The notes under the pieces are model-generated. The model did not search any database. It saw nothing but the letters and a program-made list of their open reading frames with translations, and was not told where the DNA came from. From positions 3,286,001 through 3,350,000 of the forward strand of contig JAJUBI010000005.1 in assembly GCA_022419385.1 (NCBI GenBank): a DNA stretch of 64,000 bases, read 5' to 3'. This document shows, one piece after another, positions 25,822 to 37,053 of the stretch (within the stretch, counting starts at the first letter, position 1; every line of letters starts with the position of its first letter). The translations under genes were made by a program, and so were the position numbers. This DNA comes from Paraconiothyrium sp. Pb-2020. Lineage: Eukaryota; Ascomycota; Dothideomycetes; Pleosporales; Didymosphaeriaceae.

Positions 25822-26298
25822 TATTATAATTATAATAGATTAGACCTAGTAAAGGGGAATAATTATATATAAATATTAGTAACACTTTATTACTAACTAG
25901 AGAAAGACACTAGTTAGTAGGGCTAATTAGCTAAGATTATATAACTAGCTTACTAAAAGTAGAATTTAGAAATAGTAAGCTTAGTAGAATTACTTAAATA
26001 CTTCTACTAAGAGGATATAATCCCCTAGAGTATAGAAAGTAAGAAATTATAAGAATAATAAAGAATAGTATATAGTTAAAACTTTAGTATCTTTTATATT
26101 CTTTATAGTTAATTCTTCTATAGTTAAAATTAAAGCATATTTTTTACATAAGATCTATTAGTCTTTTTATATAATTATTACCTTACTCTCTATAGTAAGG
26201 TTAGAATATTTTTATACTCTTTATTATCCATCTGCTCTTAATTACTAAATACCTATAAGACTGGCCTAGGTTAGGTATGTAAAACCCCCCTTATAATA
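25822..26298 (+). repeat. 3' LTR of element C
   Basis: 477-bp direct repeat of 19,199-19,692, with C-to-T changes (TATTATAATTATAATAG at its start) and small deletions. A purine tract precedes it. Confidence 0.88.
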
Positions 26299-27170
26299 TA
26301 AGGTTCTAGAGTAAATTACCCTAGTTTTATTTAAATTATAACTTCTAAACAGTATAAAGATATATCTAGTACTCTATATAGCCCTCTTAGAGAAAGCACT
26401 ATAGAATATAGAACCTATAGTTTATAAAGTAGATATATATAGAGAATAGTAAGAAGAATAGAAAGTAGTAAGTATTAATAGTTACTAACTAGTAAATAGT
26501 TAGAATTACTATAAAATTAAATAGCTAGGATATAATAAGAAGGGAAACCTATAAAATAATACCTAGAAACTAGAGAATAACCTTAACTACTCTAAGAAGT
26601 TAGAGAAATTTTAACTAAACTAATCTGCTAAAGAAATCTAGAAGATATTAAACCTAGTAATAGACTACCTTATAGTAAGTTATAAGAACTACTACTATTA
26701 GAAAAGGTATATATAGTGCCTTAAGTAGCTACTCTATTCTTCTTAAAATTATTTTATAAACTAGCAGCTCTTAGCTCTACTTTTTTCTAATCTAACTTAG
26801 CCTTAAGGAATGCTAACTAATAATCCTTCTACCTATTAAGAAGTTTCTTTTATTTTTATAACTATAATATCTTTAAATAAGTATTAACTAAATACTAAGT
26901 AGTAGTAGTAGTAGTAGTATTTAAGGTATTCTTCTAAGCCTTCTTAGCCTTAATAAGTTTAGCTTAAATTTTAGCTTAGAAATAATTAGTGCTGCGTACT
27001 ATAGATAGTTAATATAAATAAAACTATAGTAGTAGATAATATACTCTTAGCTACTAAAATACTATTAATATTATAAGAACTATAAATATTTAAATAAACG
27101 TAAGCTTTATAAGCAGAATACCTAGATATATTATATAGTAAAAGTATATAAGAAATTTTAAGCCTATTAT
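26299..27170 (+). mobile_element. Gypsy family A copy 4, left part (chromodomain and 3' UTR)
   Basis: Colinear with copy 1 from about 4,483 onward. The end of integrase and the chromodomain are at about 26,450-26,620, followed by the 3' non-coding region. It is interrupted at 27,170 by element D and resumes at 34,129. A short TAG trinucleotide run lies at about 26,898-26,919. RIP-mutated. Confidence 0.82.
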
Positions 27171-27333
27171 TATAAGGGTAAAAGTAGAAACTACATAAAC
27201 AGCGCCTTACGTGCGCTGCCATAGCGCAGCGCTAGCAAGGCAAAGTAGAAAACCTATTAGGGGTAGAGAGAACTTAGATAGAAATTAACCTTATTACATT
27301 TTAAGTATTGCTCACTACTATATAAGCCTAATA
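27171..27333 (+). repeat. 5' LTR of element D
   Basis: 163-bp LTR containing a GCGC-rich palindromic core near 27,220-27,235. It matches 33,966-34,128 apart from transition differences. Its start TATAAGGG is read as a mutated TGTAAGGG. Confidence 0.9.
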
Positions 27334-30300
27334 ATTTTAATTTCTCTACCTACTTATAGAATAGCAGCTTAGTACCTTAAAACTAATACAACTGTAGAGC
27401 GGCAGTAATATAATAAATTTCTATAGCCAGCTACTTAGAGACCCTATACCTATAATAATAGGGGGCCTAGCACCTATAGCTGCTAAAGCACTAGAATAAG
27501 AGGCCCTAATATAAATAGAATTAATAGGAGAACTAGACCTAGGCTCTATAAGGTTAGTGTTGCTAAAGTAGAGGTAAAATAAACTTACTAAGCTAGAGGA
27601 GATCTGCGCCCTAGAAGCTAAAATTAGGGACTATAAATAGTACTTAGTAGCTATAATACTGTTACTAACTAGTGCAGAAACTATATCTATAGCCCCTACT
27701 ATTATAACTATAGATAGCAAAGAATTAGAGAAGCGCCTAGTAAGGTAATAGTAACTAAGTAGTAGCATAATAGAGCTACCTTATTAAGGCCCTAAGATTA
27801 AACCTATTCTAATATTTAAGAGATAAAGTGTTAGAAAATATAATAACTTTAAAATATACCTCTAAATTGCCTTCTGCCTAGACCTATAGGCATTTACAAT
27901 AGAAGACTAGTGTATTACTTTTACCTTATAATTACTAGAGACTACCTTACGCTAACTATAGCTATAGAGGGAACTAAAGATTAATAGTAATATACTAGAT
28001 TAGTACTAGATAATAAGCTTTCTTCTTAACTAGATTAAGAGCCCTATTAATAGGGAGCTGTAGGTAACTATACAGTATTAGAGAGTAGTCTAAAAAAAAG
28101 GCTAGTTAGTAAATAAATTTACAGCGCACCTAGTAACCTTAGAAAACTAAATTAACTCTCTATATAAATAAAAACACCTAGTTATGCACCTATATAGTAA
28201 GCTACACTAGAAACTAAGAATAGTAATTACTAACTATAATAATTTCTCTAAAACTAGGCGCAAAATAGTGGAGAGGGTAATAACTTTAGAGAATAACTTA
28301 TATAATAGTAGTACTCTAGTGTTATAGCTATACCGCCTAGTTAGTAGAGCTACTAGAGTAAGACTAATAGTACCTAAACTACTAATACTATTCTAATTCT
28401 AGCCCTTATTTACTCTACCGGCAATATAACGTTGCAACACTATAGTAATACTAATATAACGCAATACCTGCAGACACTATAGAAAAATAAGCTACTAGAA
28501 AAAGGACTACTAGGCTAAGTAGAAATACTCTACCTATTCTAATATACCTATATTAGGGGTTAACATAATAGTAATAAAAAAAGGGTAAGTCTAGAGGGAG
28601 AGCTCCCCCTAATAGGTATATAAAGAAGGGAGCGTTTTAAGGTATAAGAGTCTATCTAGGGTAGAGAAGGTAAGATATAGTTATATACTCTTCTTCTTAA
28701 CTCTATAGTAGATATTAATATAATTAATAAAAAGCTAGCAGTCTAATTAGGGCTACCTATAATAGAAGGAGTAAAGTTACCTACTATAAAAATATCTAAC
28801 TCTATAATAGCGCAAAGCTCTACTGCCTATAATATTAGTATTACTACTATAGATTTCTAGGGCACTAAGCGGCAGCTAGATACTATTATATATAGGGTAA
28901 TTAATACTGCAAACCCTATAATTATTAGAATACCTAGGCTCTAGAAGGCTAGTATAGTCCTTAACTATAGTATAATATAATAGTACTAGGAAGTAGAAGA
29001 GAGAGTGCTAAGAATAGAAGATTAATTCTAATTTATAGAGACTCTAAAAGACTAAGTTAAGGTCTATATAATAGTAGTAATAGACCTTAGAAGTAAGGAG
29101 AAGGGCCCTATAGACTACTAAAGTAGTTAGAATAGTTTATTAATATAGCTAGCTAAAGCGCAGCTAAAGCGCTACTAGAATACTAGAGAGCTAACTATAT
29201 AATTAAACTAGAAAAAGAAACTATAGTGCCTTTTAGGCCTTTATATAACCTATCCCCTAAGAAACTTAAAACTCTATATAACTACTTAGTAAAGGCGTAA
29301 TGCCTAGGGTAGATTTATAAAAGTACTAGCCCTATAGGCGCCCCTATACTATTTATACCTAAGAAAGATAGCACTCTACGCCTATATATAACTATAGGGG
29401 CTTAAATAAGGTTACTAAGAAAAACTACCTAGCCTTACCCCTAATTAGTAAGACTCTAGACTAACTATTAGGCTCTACCTACTTTACTAAGCTAGACCTA
29501 AAAGATGCCTATTATAGAATACAGATCTATTAGGGTAATAAGTAGAAGATAGTGTTCTAAATATAATATAGCTATTTTAAGTATACTGTTATGCCTTTTA
29601 GTCCTAAGTAACGTACCTACTACTTTTTAGGGCTATATAAATTAAGCCCTAGTAGAGTATACTAATATCTTTTATATAGTTTACCTAGATAATATACTAG
29701 TCTTTAGTAAAAAGGGGAAAATTACTAGGTAGATAGTAAAAGTTCTCTAAAGACTACGCTAGTACCGCCTATATATTAATCTAAAGAAATACGTGTTTTA
29801 TACTAACTAAGTTAAATTTCTAGGGTTTATTATGTGCCTTAACAGCATACAGATAGACCTATTCTAGGTAGAAGCTATTAGAGAATGCCTAAAATTAAGT
29901 TAATTAAGAATATATAAGTATTTATTAGGTTTATAAACTTTATAGGCGCTTTATTAGGCAGTTCTCCCTTATTATAAAACTAATTACTAACCTCCTTAAA
30001 GAATAATAAAAAGGAAAGTTAAGGGCTATTTATATAGCTAGAGGTTACTAAAGAGTAAAGTACTAGCTATATAATACCTTCTTAATAGTACTTCTACTCT
30101 AATACTATAATCTACTCTTTCTTTTAGATTAGAAATAAATACTTTAATATAGGGTCTAGTAGGTATCTTTTTTTAGAAGTTTAATATAGGGAACTAGCAC
30201 CTAATTATCTTCTAGTTAAGAAAGTTATCCCTGCTAAAGGGAACTACTATATCTATAACTTAGAACTTACTACTATTATAGAGGTAATAAAGCACTAGCA

Positions 30301-32619
30301 ATACTATATTAAGAGGCTGTTATACACTTTAGAGGTATTTATAGACTATAATAACCTAAGGGGTTTTATAGGTATAAAGGCCCTATTATAAAGGTAGGTA
30401 ATAAAGGCGCCTTTTCTAGTAGCCTATAACTTTAAGATTAAGTATAGGGCGGAAAAGACTAACTCTACTAATAGGCTATTATAATACCTAGTAGATAATA
30501 GCAGTATACTAGAACCCCTAGGGTATAATATATTACCTACTCTATAGGGTATCCTCTATCTAAGAAGGGGAGGAGAAGTACCTATAGAGGTTAGTATAAT
30601 TATATAAGAGATAATTAAACTAGAGAGTAGCTAAGAGCTAGCCCTTTAGAGCACTAGTAAAGTACTAGAGAGTAGCTAAGAGCTAGCCCTTAAATATAAG
30701 ATAAGTATATTTTTAGTACTAAGGTTAATAATAAGGTAATAAATATAAGAAGTAGTAAAAGACTAAAGAGTCTATAAGCCTATTACTAAATCTCTTCTTA
30801 CTACTATTTAGGAGTTGTAAGCAGTAGACCCCTTTATAGTATATAAGTAAGTAGATATTATAGCGCTAGCGCCTAGAGGGCATAGTAGAAGTAGAAACTA
30901 ATATAGTAGTAAAGGCTAGAGATAAGGGTATATTACTTATAGTAAGTAGGTATACATACTTAATAACCTACTATTAAGAATAGAGATTCTACAGTATTAC
31001 TATAATAACCTACTAGCTAGTTACTTTAGTAGAGCTAAGACCCTAGAGCTTATTAGCTATTAATACTTCTAGCTAAATATAGAAGCTACTAAAGAAATAT
31101 AACTTCTATATAGTATATATAAGAAAAAGGTACCTAAGTAGTACCCTACTAGTAAACTAAATTTACTTCTAATTCTAAAGGGGCCCTAGTAAGAACTTAC
31201 TATAAACTTTATTATAGGCTTACTATCTAGCCGTTATAACAGCCTTACCTATAATATAATCTAGGTAATAGTTAATTATTATACTAAGATAGCGCACTAT
31301 ATCTCTACTACTAAGAAGATAGATACTGCTGGACTAGTAAACCTATTTATAGAGTAGATAGTTAGGCTATTTAGCCTACTACAGAGTATAGTCTCTAATA
31401 GGGGGATAGTCTTTACTTTAGTATTCTAGGCAGAGTTCTACTTTATAGTAAAGGTAAAGTGCTGGCTTAGTATAGCCTTTTACCTATAAATAGATAGCTA
31501 GACTAAGCACTAAAATTAGACCCTAGAGTAATACTTATACTCTTATATTTAAGAGGACTAAAAGAACTAGCTCTAGCTACTACCTTTAGTAGAATTTGCC
31601 TATAATAACTCTATAAATATAATAATAGAAAGTTCCCCCTTTTTTACTTACTATAGGTTCTACCTACGCCTTAACTGTAAGGAGGTGGTAAATAGTAAGA
31701 TACCTATAGTAAATAAGAGGCTATAAACCTTATAGAATAATGAGAAGTAATAGAATAGAGATAGTATTGCACTCTAGAGGTATAGAAATATTACTATAAT
31801 TAATACTATAGGCCCTAGATCTTTAATAAGGGGGACCTAGTTCTACTATCTACCTATAACTTAAGGCTATAATACCCTAGTAAGAAGCTAATAGTAAGGT
31901 ATATTAGACTATTTTTAGTAGTAGAGCCTATAGAGAGATAGGTATATAGACCTATCTATACTAAGTTAAAATCTACCCTATCTTCCACACTAGCCTGTTA
32001 AAGCTATATAAGGCTAGAGAAAATAACAATATTACAAACCTAGGACCTATTTAGCTAGACAAAGGCGAAGAGTAAGGGGAATAATATATAGTTAAATAGT
32101 TTACTAGATAAAAAAAGTAAAAGGGGGTAATCTAATACCTAGTTAAGTAGTAAGAATAGGTAAGAGACTATAACTAATAGGTTTCTAAATATAATATTAA
32201 TAAGGAGCTAATATTATAATATAGAAAGCTAAAAAAGAAAAAGTTATAATTACTATATTATTTAGGGCCGGAGCCTAGTACCTTACCGGCATAGAGACAG
32301 CACTTATAAGGTAAGGCTAAAAAACTTTCTAGGCATAAAGCTAGTACCTACTAAAATTAACTATACTCTAAGAGCTACTATACTACTACTACTACTAGTA
32401 TTATAGTATAGCTAGCCTTTCTCTTTTACTCTGCTTCTTCTTCTACTTCTTACTAATAGGGGCTGTAGGCGTATTACTATTATACTCCTTATACTTAGAG
32501 AGAGGAGTAGAGTTAGTAGGCTAGAGAATAGTAGAGGGTATTAAGTTAATAGTAGTATATAAAGTAGAAGATAGAATAGGTATTTTACTCTTAGTAGAAC
32601 TAAGTGTAAAAAAGGTCTT

Positions 32620-33745
32620 TAACTAGTAAGGGCTGCCTCCCCCTACTTATCTTTAGAGGCTTTCTAGACAGAGCTAGGCTTTCTATTTAACTAGACTTCT
32701 CTCTTTATCTTAGAGAGAATATCTATACAGCAGTAGTAAGTGTTATAGCTTAAAGTAGTATAATAAAAGCCTATAAGAGTATAGAAGGTTTTAGTTAAAA
32801 TAAGCTAAAGGGAACTAGAGGTACAGTAGTAGTATATAAGAGTAAAAGTAGTATAGAATTCTAAGGTATTACTCTTAGTACTCTTAGTAGTAGAATTATA
32901 AGTAGGTGCCTTCTTAGGGGCTAAAATATTACCTAGTACCTTAGTAGTATGCCCTCTAAAGGCTCTAAGTTATTACTACTACTACTATAAAGGTATAGAA
33001 GAGACCTAGAGATTACTCTTATCTTTTTCTTTAAAATTAGAAACTATATAATTAGATAGTATATTAGTATTACCTAAGGTAGATAGCCTAGCCTACTTAA
33101 TATTAGTATAATAGTAAACTAATAGCCCTAAAGTATATACCTCTAACCTAAGAATATCTAGGATGCCCTTAATAGCGCTAGTAAGATAGTTAGTAGCCTT
33201 AACTTAGAGTAATACTACCTCTACTATAGTAAATTTCTTCTTTAGGCCTTATTTATTCTCCTTACATAAGAAAATATTAATATTAAAAGTAAACTAGTGT
33301 GCCGCCTTTACTAAGGTAATATAGTCCTTAGAGTCTTTATTTAAGTTAGTGTTAGTACGCTAGTATATATAAATTAAACTATTAATATTTTTAATAAACT
33401 AGAGTAAAATTTCTTTATACCCTTTATAAAGTTTAGTGTAATACTTATACTTACAGAGGCCTTTATATTTATAAGACTTTTACTTAGTATAGCTAATCTA
33501 CTTAGTACACCTTAGGTAATAAGGCTTTAATAACTTATAGATAGGGCTATAGTGCTTAGCTACTAGAGTCTACTTAAAAGGTTAGTAACAGTAAAATAAT
33601 AGTAGAATACAGCCTATATTAGGGATCTAGTTAGATAACTCTATAATAAAGGGTGTATAATAGGACAGTAATTAGTATATAAAGGCAAGGCGCTAGATTT
33701 CTAAGAAGAAAGAAAAAGAGAAGTTAAAAAACTTTATAATATATA
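32620..33745 (-). pseudogene. Degenerate antisense ORF between pol and 3' LTR of element D
   Basis: Read on the minus strand, one frame runs about 370 codons with interruptions only by TAG and TAA; I saw no TGA and needed no frameshift. That is what RIP does to an open frame (CAG/CAA/TGG to TAG/TAA). The N-terminal third has regularly spaced Cys and Tyr (for example RCTK, then GLCKYKYYTK), suggesting a former Cys-rich zinc-binding segment whose Cys codons partly became Tyr. A stretch with helical character follows (VKATNYLTSAIKGILDILRLEVYT, split here by description), then a run of consecutive stops at about 32,975-32,992 that could be a former poly-Gln tract, then a Ser/Thr-rich tail. I do not recognise the family. 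It does not match gag or pol of this element. Confidence 0.55.
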
Positions 33746-33965
33746 TCTATATACTGCTATTACTGCGTTGCCTATAGTAACTATTACTATAGAGTTACTA
33801 CTTATTAAAAGAATTATTTACTTTTTTAACCTTTACTTAGCGTAATAAAATACTAGGTAAATAATAGCGTAGACGTATTACAGTGTAGGCAACTATGTAA
33901 TATAGTTATAGTATTACCCTATTAAATATATAACTAAGGCAGTTATATAAGGGGAGGGGGATAGT

Positions 33966-34128
33966 TATAAGGGTAAAAGTAGAAATTATATAAATAGTGT
34001 CTTATATACGCTGCTATAGCGCAGCGCTAGTAAGGTAAAGTAGAAAACCTATTAGGGGTAGAGAGAACTTAGACAGAAATTAACCTTATTATATCTTAAG
34101 TATTACTCGCTGCTATATAAGCCTAATA
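33966..34128 (+). repeat. 3' LTR of element D
   Basis: 163-bp direct repeat of 27,171-27,333, followed by target duplication ATTAT at 34,129-34,133. Confidence 0.9.
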
Positions 34129-34805
34129 ATTATAATAGAAATAAGGTATAGTAAGAAATCTATAATAACTAATGCTATTAGTAAGAGTAAGTTATTTATT
34201 AGTTTTATAAAAAGGTATAAAGGGTAATAATAAACTACTATATAATAGGGCCTACTCTACTAATATAGTATAACCCCTATAATAGATTAATCTTTAGGCC
34301 GAAGATATAAAAGGGGGAGATAGTATTATAGCTACTATACTATAATAAAATTATAGAAACTAATATAATAATAGCAGTAACTAGTTAAATTATAAGAATA
34401 AGTATTATAAGTATAGATTAGATGCTAAGTATAATATAAATATATAATTAAAATTATATAATTAGATCTATAGATCTATAGATACTAAGAATATAGAGCT
34501 ATAGAGCTAAAATCTATAAATTTATAAAAATCTATAAATAGAGCCTATAGAGCCTACGCTAGATAGCAGTATATAAAGATAATAGATTACTACTAGTAAT
34601 TTCTTATTATTAATCTATAATATAGTTTACTATATCTAGTTTTTTTATAGAAGATTACCCTTAAGTTTTTAGTAATATATTTTTATTATAGTAATTAATT
34701 AACATTTACCTATATATAACTTATATAACCCTATATGCTACTTATCTCTTACTAGAATTCTAACTAGGCCGCGGCTTACTATAGTATTAAGGAGGCCCTA
34801 TTACA
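34129..34805 (+). mobile_element. Gypsy family A copy 4, right part with 3' LTR
   Basis: Continuation of the copy interrupted by element D. The 3' non-coding end and purine tract AAAAGGGGGAGA precede a full 482-bp 3' LTR at 34,324-34,805, which ends CCTATTACA. It is RIP-mutated, the same length as the unmutated solo LTR at 9,101-9,582, and in the opposite orientation to it. Confidence 0.88.
34324..34805 (+). repeat. 3' LTR of family A copy 4
   Basis: 482 bp, matching the reverse complement of the solo LTR with transition changes throughout. Confidence 0.88.
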
Positions 34806-35359
34806 CTATCTCTTTTATAATATTCTATAGAGCCCTAATATTAAGGGCTAGCCCTATTATAGTACTTTATTAGGTACTAAAAAATAGTATAAATTTTTAG
34901 TAAGAAGAGGAGATGTAGTTACCTTAACCCCTAGAAGAACTTATAGTGTAGCTAAGGCCCTAGCGTCTCGCTTATATATAGAGCCTAGGCAAAGCCTAAG
35001 CCTTTTACACCTTATACTATTTATATAATAGTAAGGTATTATTTATAACCTATATATAGCTAATAAAATGATATTTATAAATTATATACTATTCTAGAGG
35101 TATTAAAAAGGTGTTAGTAGGGTAAAAGAGGGCGCTAGTTAGATTAGCTTTTTACTAGTAGCCTCACCTCTTGCTTGCTAAGCGAGCTTTTAGTGTGGTC
35201 AGCTCAACTACATGCACATCGCGACATCTAGAGCCGAAGGGTCCACTCAAGGCTTAACATTAGCGCAAGCGCCCCTCCACCCTCTTGCTCAGTCTGACAA
35301 CCACATTTCCCACTCTACACTTACGCGTACTGCACCTTTGAACATAGATAGCCAACGAT
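34806..35359. other. Boundary between AT-rich RIP block and gene-rich DNA
   Basis: Positions 34,806 to about 35,160 are still TA-rich and CA-poor but match none of the elements above. Between about 35,160 and 35,175 the composition switches abruptly to normal, with CA/TG frequent again. The remaining 190 bp before the aldolase start codon would hold that gene's promoter and 5' UTR; I see no distinct motif. Confidence 0.7.
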
Positions 35360-36479
35360 ATGCCATTCGACACACCACTTAGCGCTGCATTCCAGAAACA
35401 GGACCCTGCATATGGCTTCTGGCTGACGTAAGCGCATTTCATCACATCATGTTGTACAGGAACGTAAACTCCAGAGATGAACCATAGCTAACCATCATGT
35501 TCCCAACTCAGGATCCCCAGCGCCGGTGTGGCAAAGACGATATTACGGCCCAGCCGTGGACAATTCAGCTGGGTTTTGATTGATGCCGAGCACGGCTTGA
35601 TCAACGACACTCACTACTATGAGCTCGTGAACGCTGTCGCTTCCGAAGGCGCGAGCCCAATCATTCGCGTGCCATGGGGTGAGGAATGGATGCTGAAGAG
35701 GGCTCTTGATGCTGGTGCGCAGGGCATCGTGACACCTATGTGTCATTCGGAGGTACGCGATTCTTGAAGGCCAATGTTTCGAACCGGGGACAAGAGTGGG
35801 GGCGAATCAATGTTGGCTGACTTATACGCCTTCAGGAAGATGCGAAAAAGATTGTGAAGTACTCCAAATATCCTCCTATCGGCACTAGAGGCTACGGTCC
35901 AATGTTTGCACACTCCGTTCCAGGCGTTTTCGGTGCAGATTACGACAACAATGCCAATGATAGCCTCCTCGTGGTCGTTCAGATCGAGTCCAGGCAAGGT
36001 GTCGAGTGTGTAGAGAAAATCGCTGCAGTTGATGGCATTGATATTCTGTTCATTGGTGAGCGCTTGCAATCGCGACTCCGCACAGATGATCTCTAATGCC
36101 CCACTTGCTAGGACCTTTCGATCTTGCGAAACAAATGGGTGTTCAGCGTGGCGGCGAGGAACATGAGGCTGCGATTCAGCGAACACTCAAAGCAGCGCAT
36201 TCTTCAGGCAAGAAGGCTGCTATTTTCTGTACGTCTGCGACATATGTTCTTCTTAGCTATGACGCGGCGTTAACGGATTGGTCTCTAAGTGGAGAATCGA
36301 ATGTGAAGCTAACTATTGGCCCAGGCACAAATGGGGAGGACGCCAACAATCGCAGGGCACAGGGCTTCGACATGATCTCTGTCATCACGGATGTGGGGGT
36401 CTTAGCAGAAGGGATGCTACGCGAACTAGGTGTCGCAAGGGGTCAGACGCAAGAGAGTAAATCGAGGGAGGGTTACTGA
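35360..36479 (+). CDS. HpcH/HpaI-family aldolase
   Basis: Predicted class II pyruvate aldolase of the HpcH/HpaI superfamily, which cleaves 2-oxo-4-hydroxy acids to pyruvate (or a related substrate) and an aldehyde with a divalent metal. Five exons: 35,360-35,427, 35,512-35,752, 35,836-36,055, 36,112-36,228 and 36,325-36,479. They join in frame to 266 residues, the usual family length. Visible family signatures: GFWLTIPSAG at about 19-28, IDAEHG (His50), IIRVPW (Arg75), GTRGYGP (119-125), metal-site Glu154 in VQIES, and Asp180 in the FIGPFDLA block. The start ATG at 35,360 puts an N-terminus of family length in front of FWLT. No targeting signal is evident, so cytosol is likely. Macrophomate synthase of a Dothideomycete belongs to the same superfamily, so the substrate is open. 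It is the first gene after the transposon block and converges with the dehydrogenase downstream. Confidence 0.88.
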
Positions 36480-37053
36480 TAGCCTCATGTAGTGTTGGTG
36501 CTTCATATTTCCGGACATATTGTTGTGTAAGAAATTTTGAGAGGATTCTTTGGCGGCAGTCCCCTCGCTCTCTTTAATGAAGGCTTCCGTCGCTGATTAT
36601 GTCGAGGCATTTTCTCCCAATTGAGTGCTTCGAGCTCCTCGACTGTTGCACCGCCACCGTTCCTTGAATACAACACAATTATTCGTCCCAAGAGACGGTA
36701 CTTCTGCTTGTTGTCTCTAATTCGGGGTCCTAGAAGCTACGCAAGATGTAATACATGCAATATATAACAATCTCACGGTCTACGGTGGGAAATGTCAAGT
36801 TGGCATTAGTTATGCTTGCACGTGTGCCTTAATAGCACAGTATTATACTATCTACAAATTGAACAAGGACTGTAACCAAAATTTGTTTACAAGCTTCCTG
36901 CCTTGTGTTACACGTCAAACTGTAATATACATTCGCCTCGTAATATACCTCAGTACGCTATGAGCTCTGCCTAGGAGCTTCCCGTCATCCACTGCTGCAT
37001 TTCGAACGAGAACACACGACGATGTGAAAGAGGGATCAATTGCTTTTTGTCTT
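36480..37053. other. Convergent intergenic region, no gene seen
   Basis: This 574-bp gap lies between two converging genes and should contain both 3' ends. Short frames here lack any family resemblance. Confidence 0.6.

Larger units (their letters stand above)
19199..26298 (+). mobile_element. Ty3/Gypsy element C with both LTRs, RIP-degraded
   Basis: A 7.1-kb element with direct LTRs at 19,199-19,692 and 25,822-26,298. It holds gag (from about 19,740) with a zinc knuckle near 20,620-20,670, then protease. Reverse transcriptase is at about 22,590-22,985 (TNAPAIF, YLNNILIY). RNase H and integrase follow (HHCC-like region at about 23,990-24,150, core at about 24,170-24,700). A purine tract AAAGGGGATAATA abuts the 3' LTR. 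Every frame carries TAG/TAA stops and several indels. The flanks are not a normal target site: on the left is an inverted family A piece, on the right a direct family A piece, and the 5 bp on either side (GTTAT, TAAGG) do not match. Confidence 0.88.
27171..34128 (+). mobile_element. Ty3/Gypsy element D, complete LTR-to-LTR, nested in family A
   Basis: A 6,958-bp element with 163-bp direct LTRs (27,171-27,333 and 33,966-34,128), flanked by the 5-bp duplication ATTAT (27,166-27,170 and 34,129-34,133). Removing it restores the continuous family A 3' end seen at about 10,540-10,600. Gag contains a zinc knuckle at about 28,465-28,525. The protease is at about 28,680-28,730 (D-S-ADIN-like) and reverse transcriptase at about 29,230-29,740 (KLDLKDAYYRI, then a frameshift, then VYLD(D)ILVFS). 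The integrase zinc region and core lie at about 31,000-31,650. A purine tract GGGGAGGGGG (33,951-33,960) precedes the 3' LTR. About 1.6 kb between pol and the 3' LTR holds an antisense frame. RIP is heavy but retained GC is a little higher than in A or C. Confidence 0.92.

Noticed and set aside
26898..26919. TAG trinucleotide run
   Set aside because: A short microsatellite within a degraded transposon, with no sign of function.
26986..27222. 78-codon minus-strand frame
   Set aside because: It spans the junction of family A and the 5' LTR of element D and is composed of repeat sequence, so it is not a gene.
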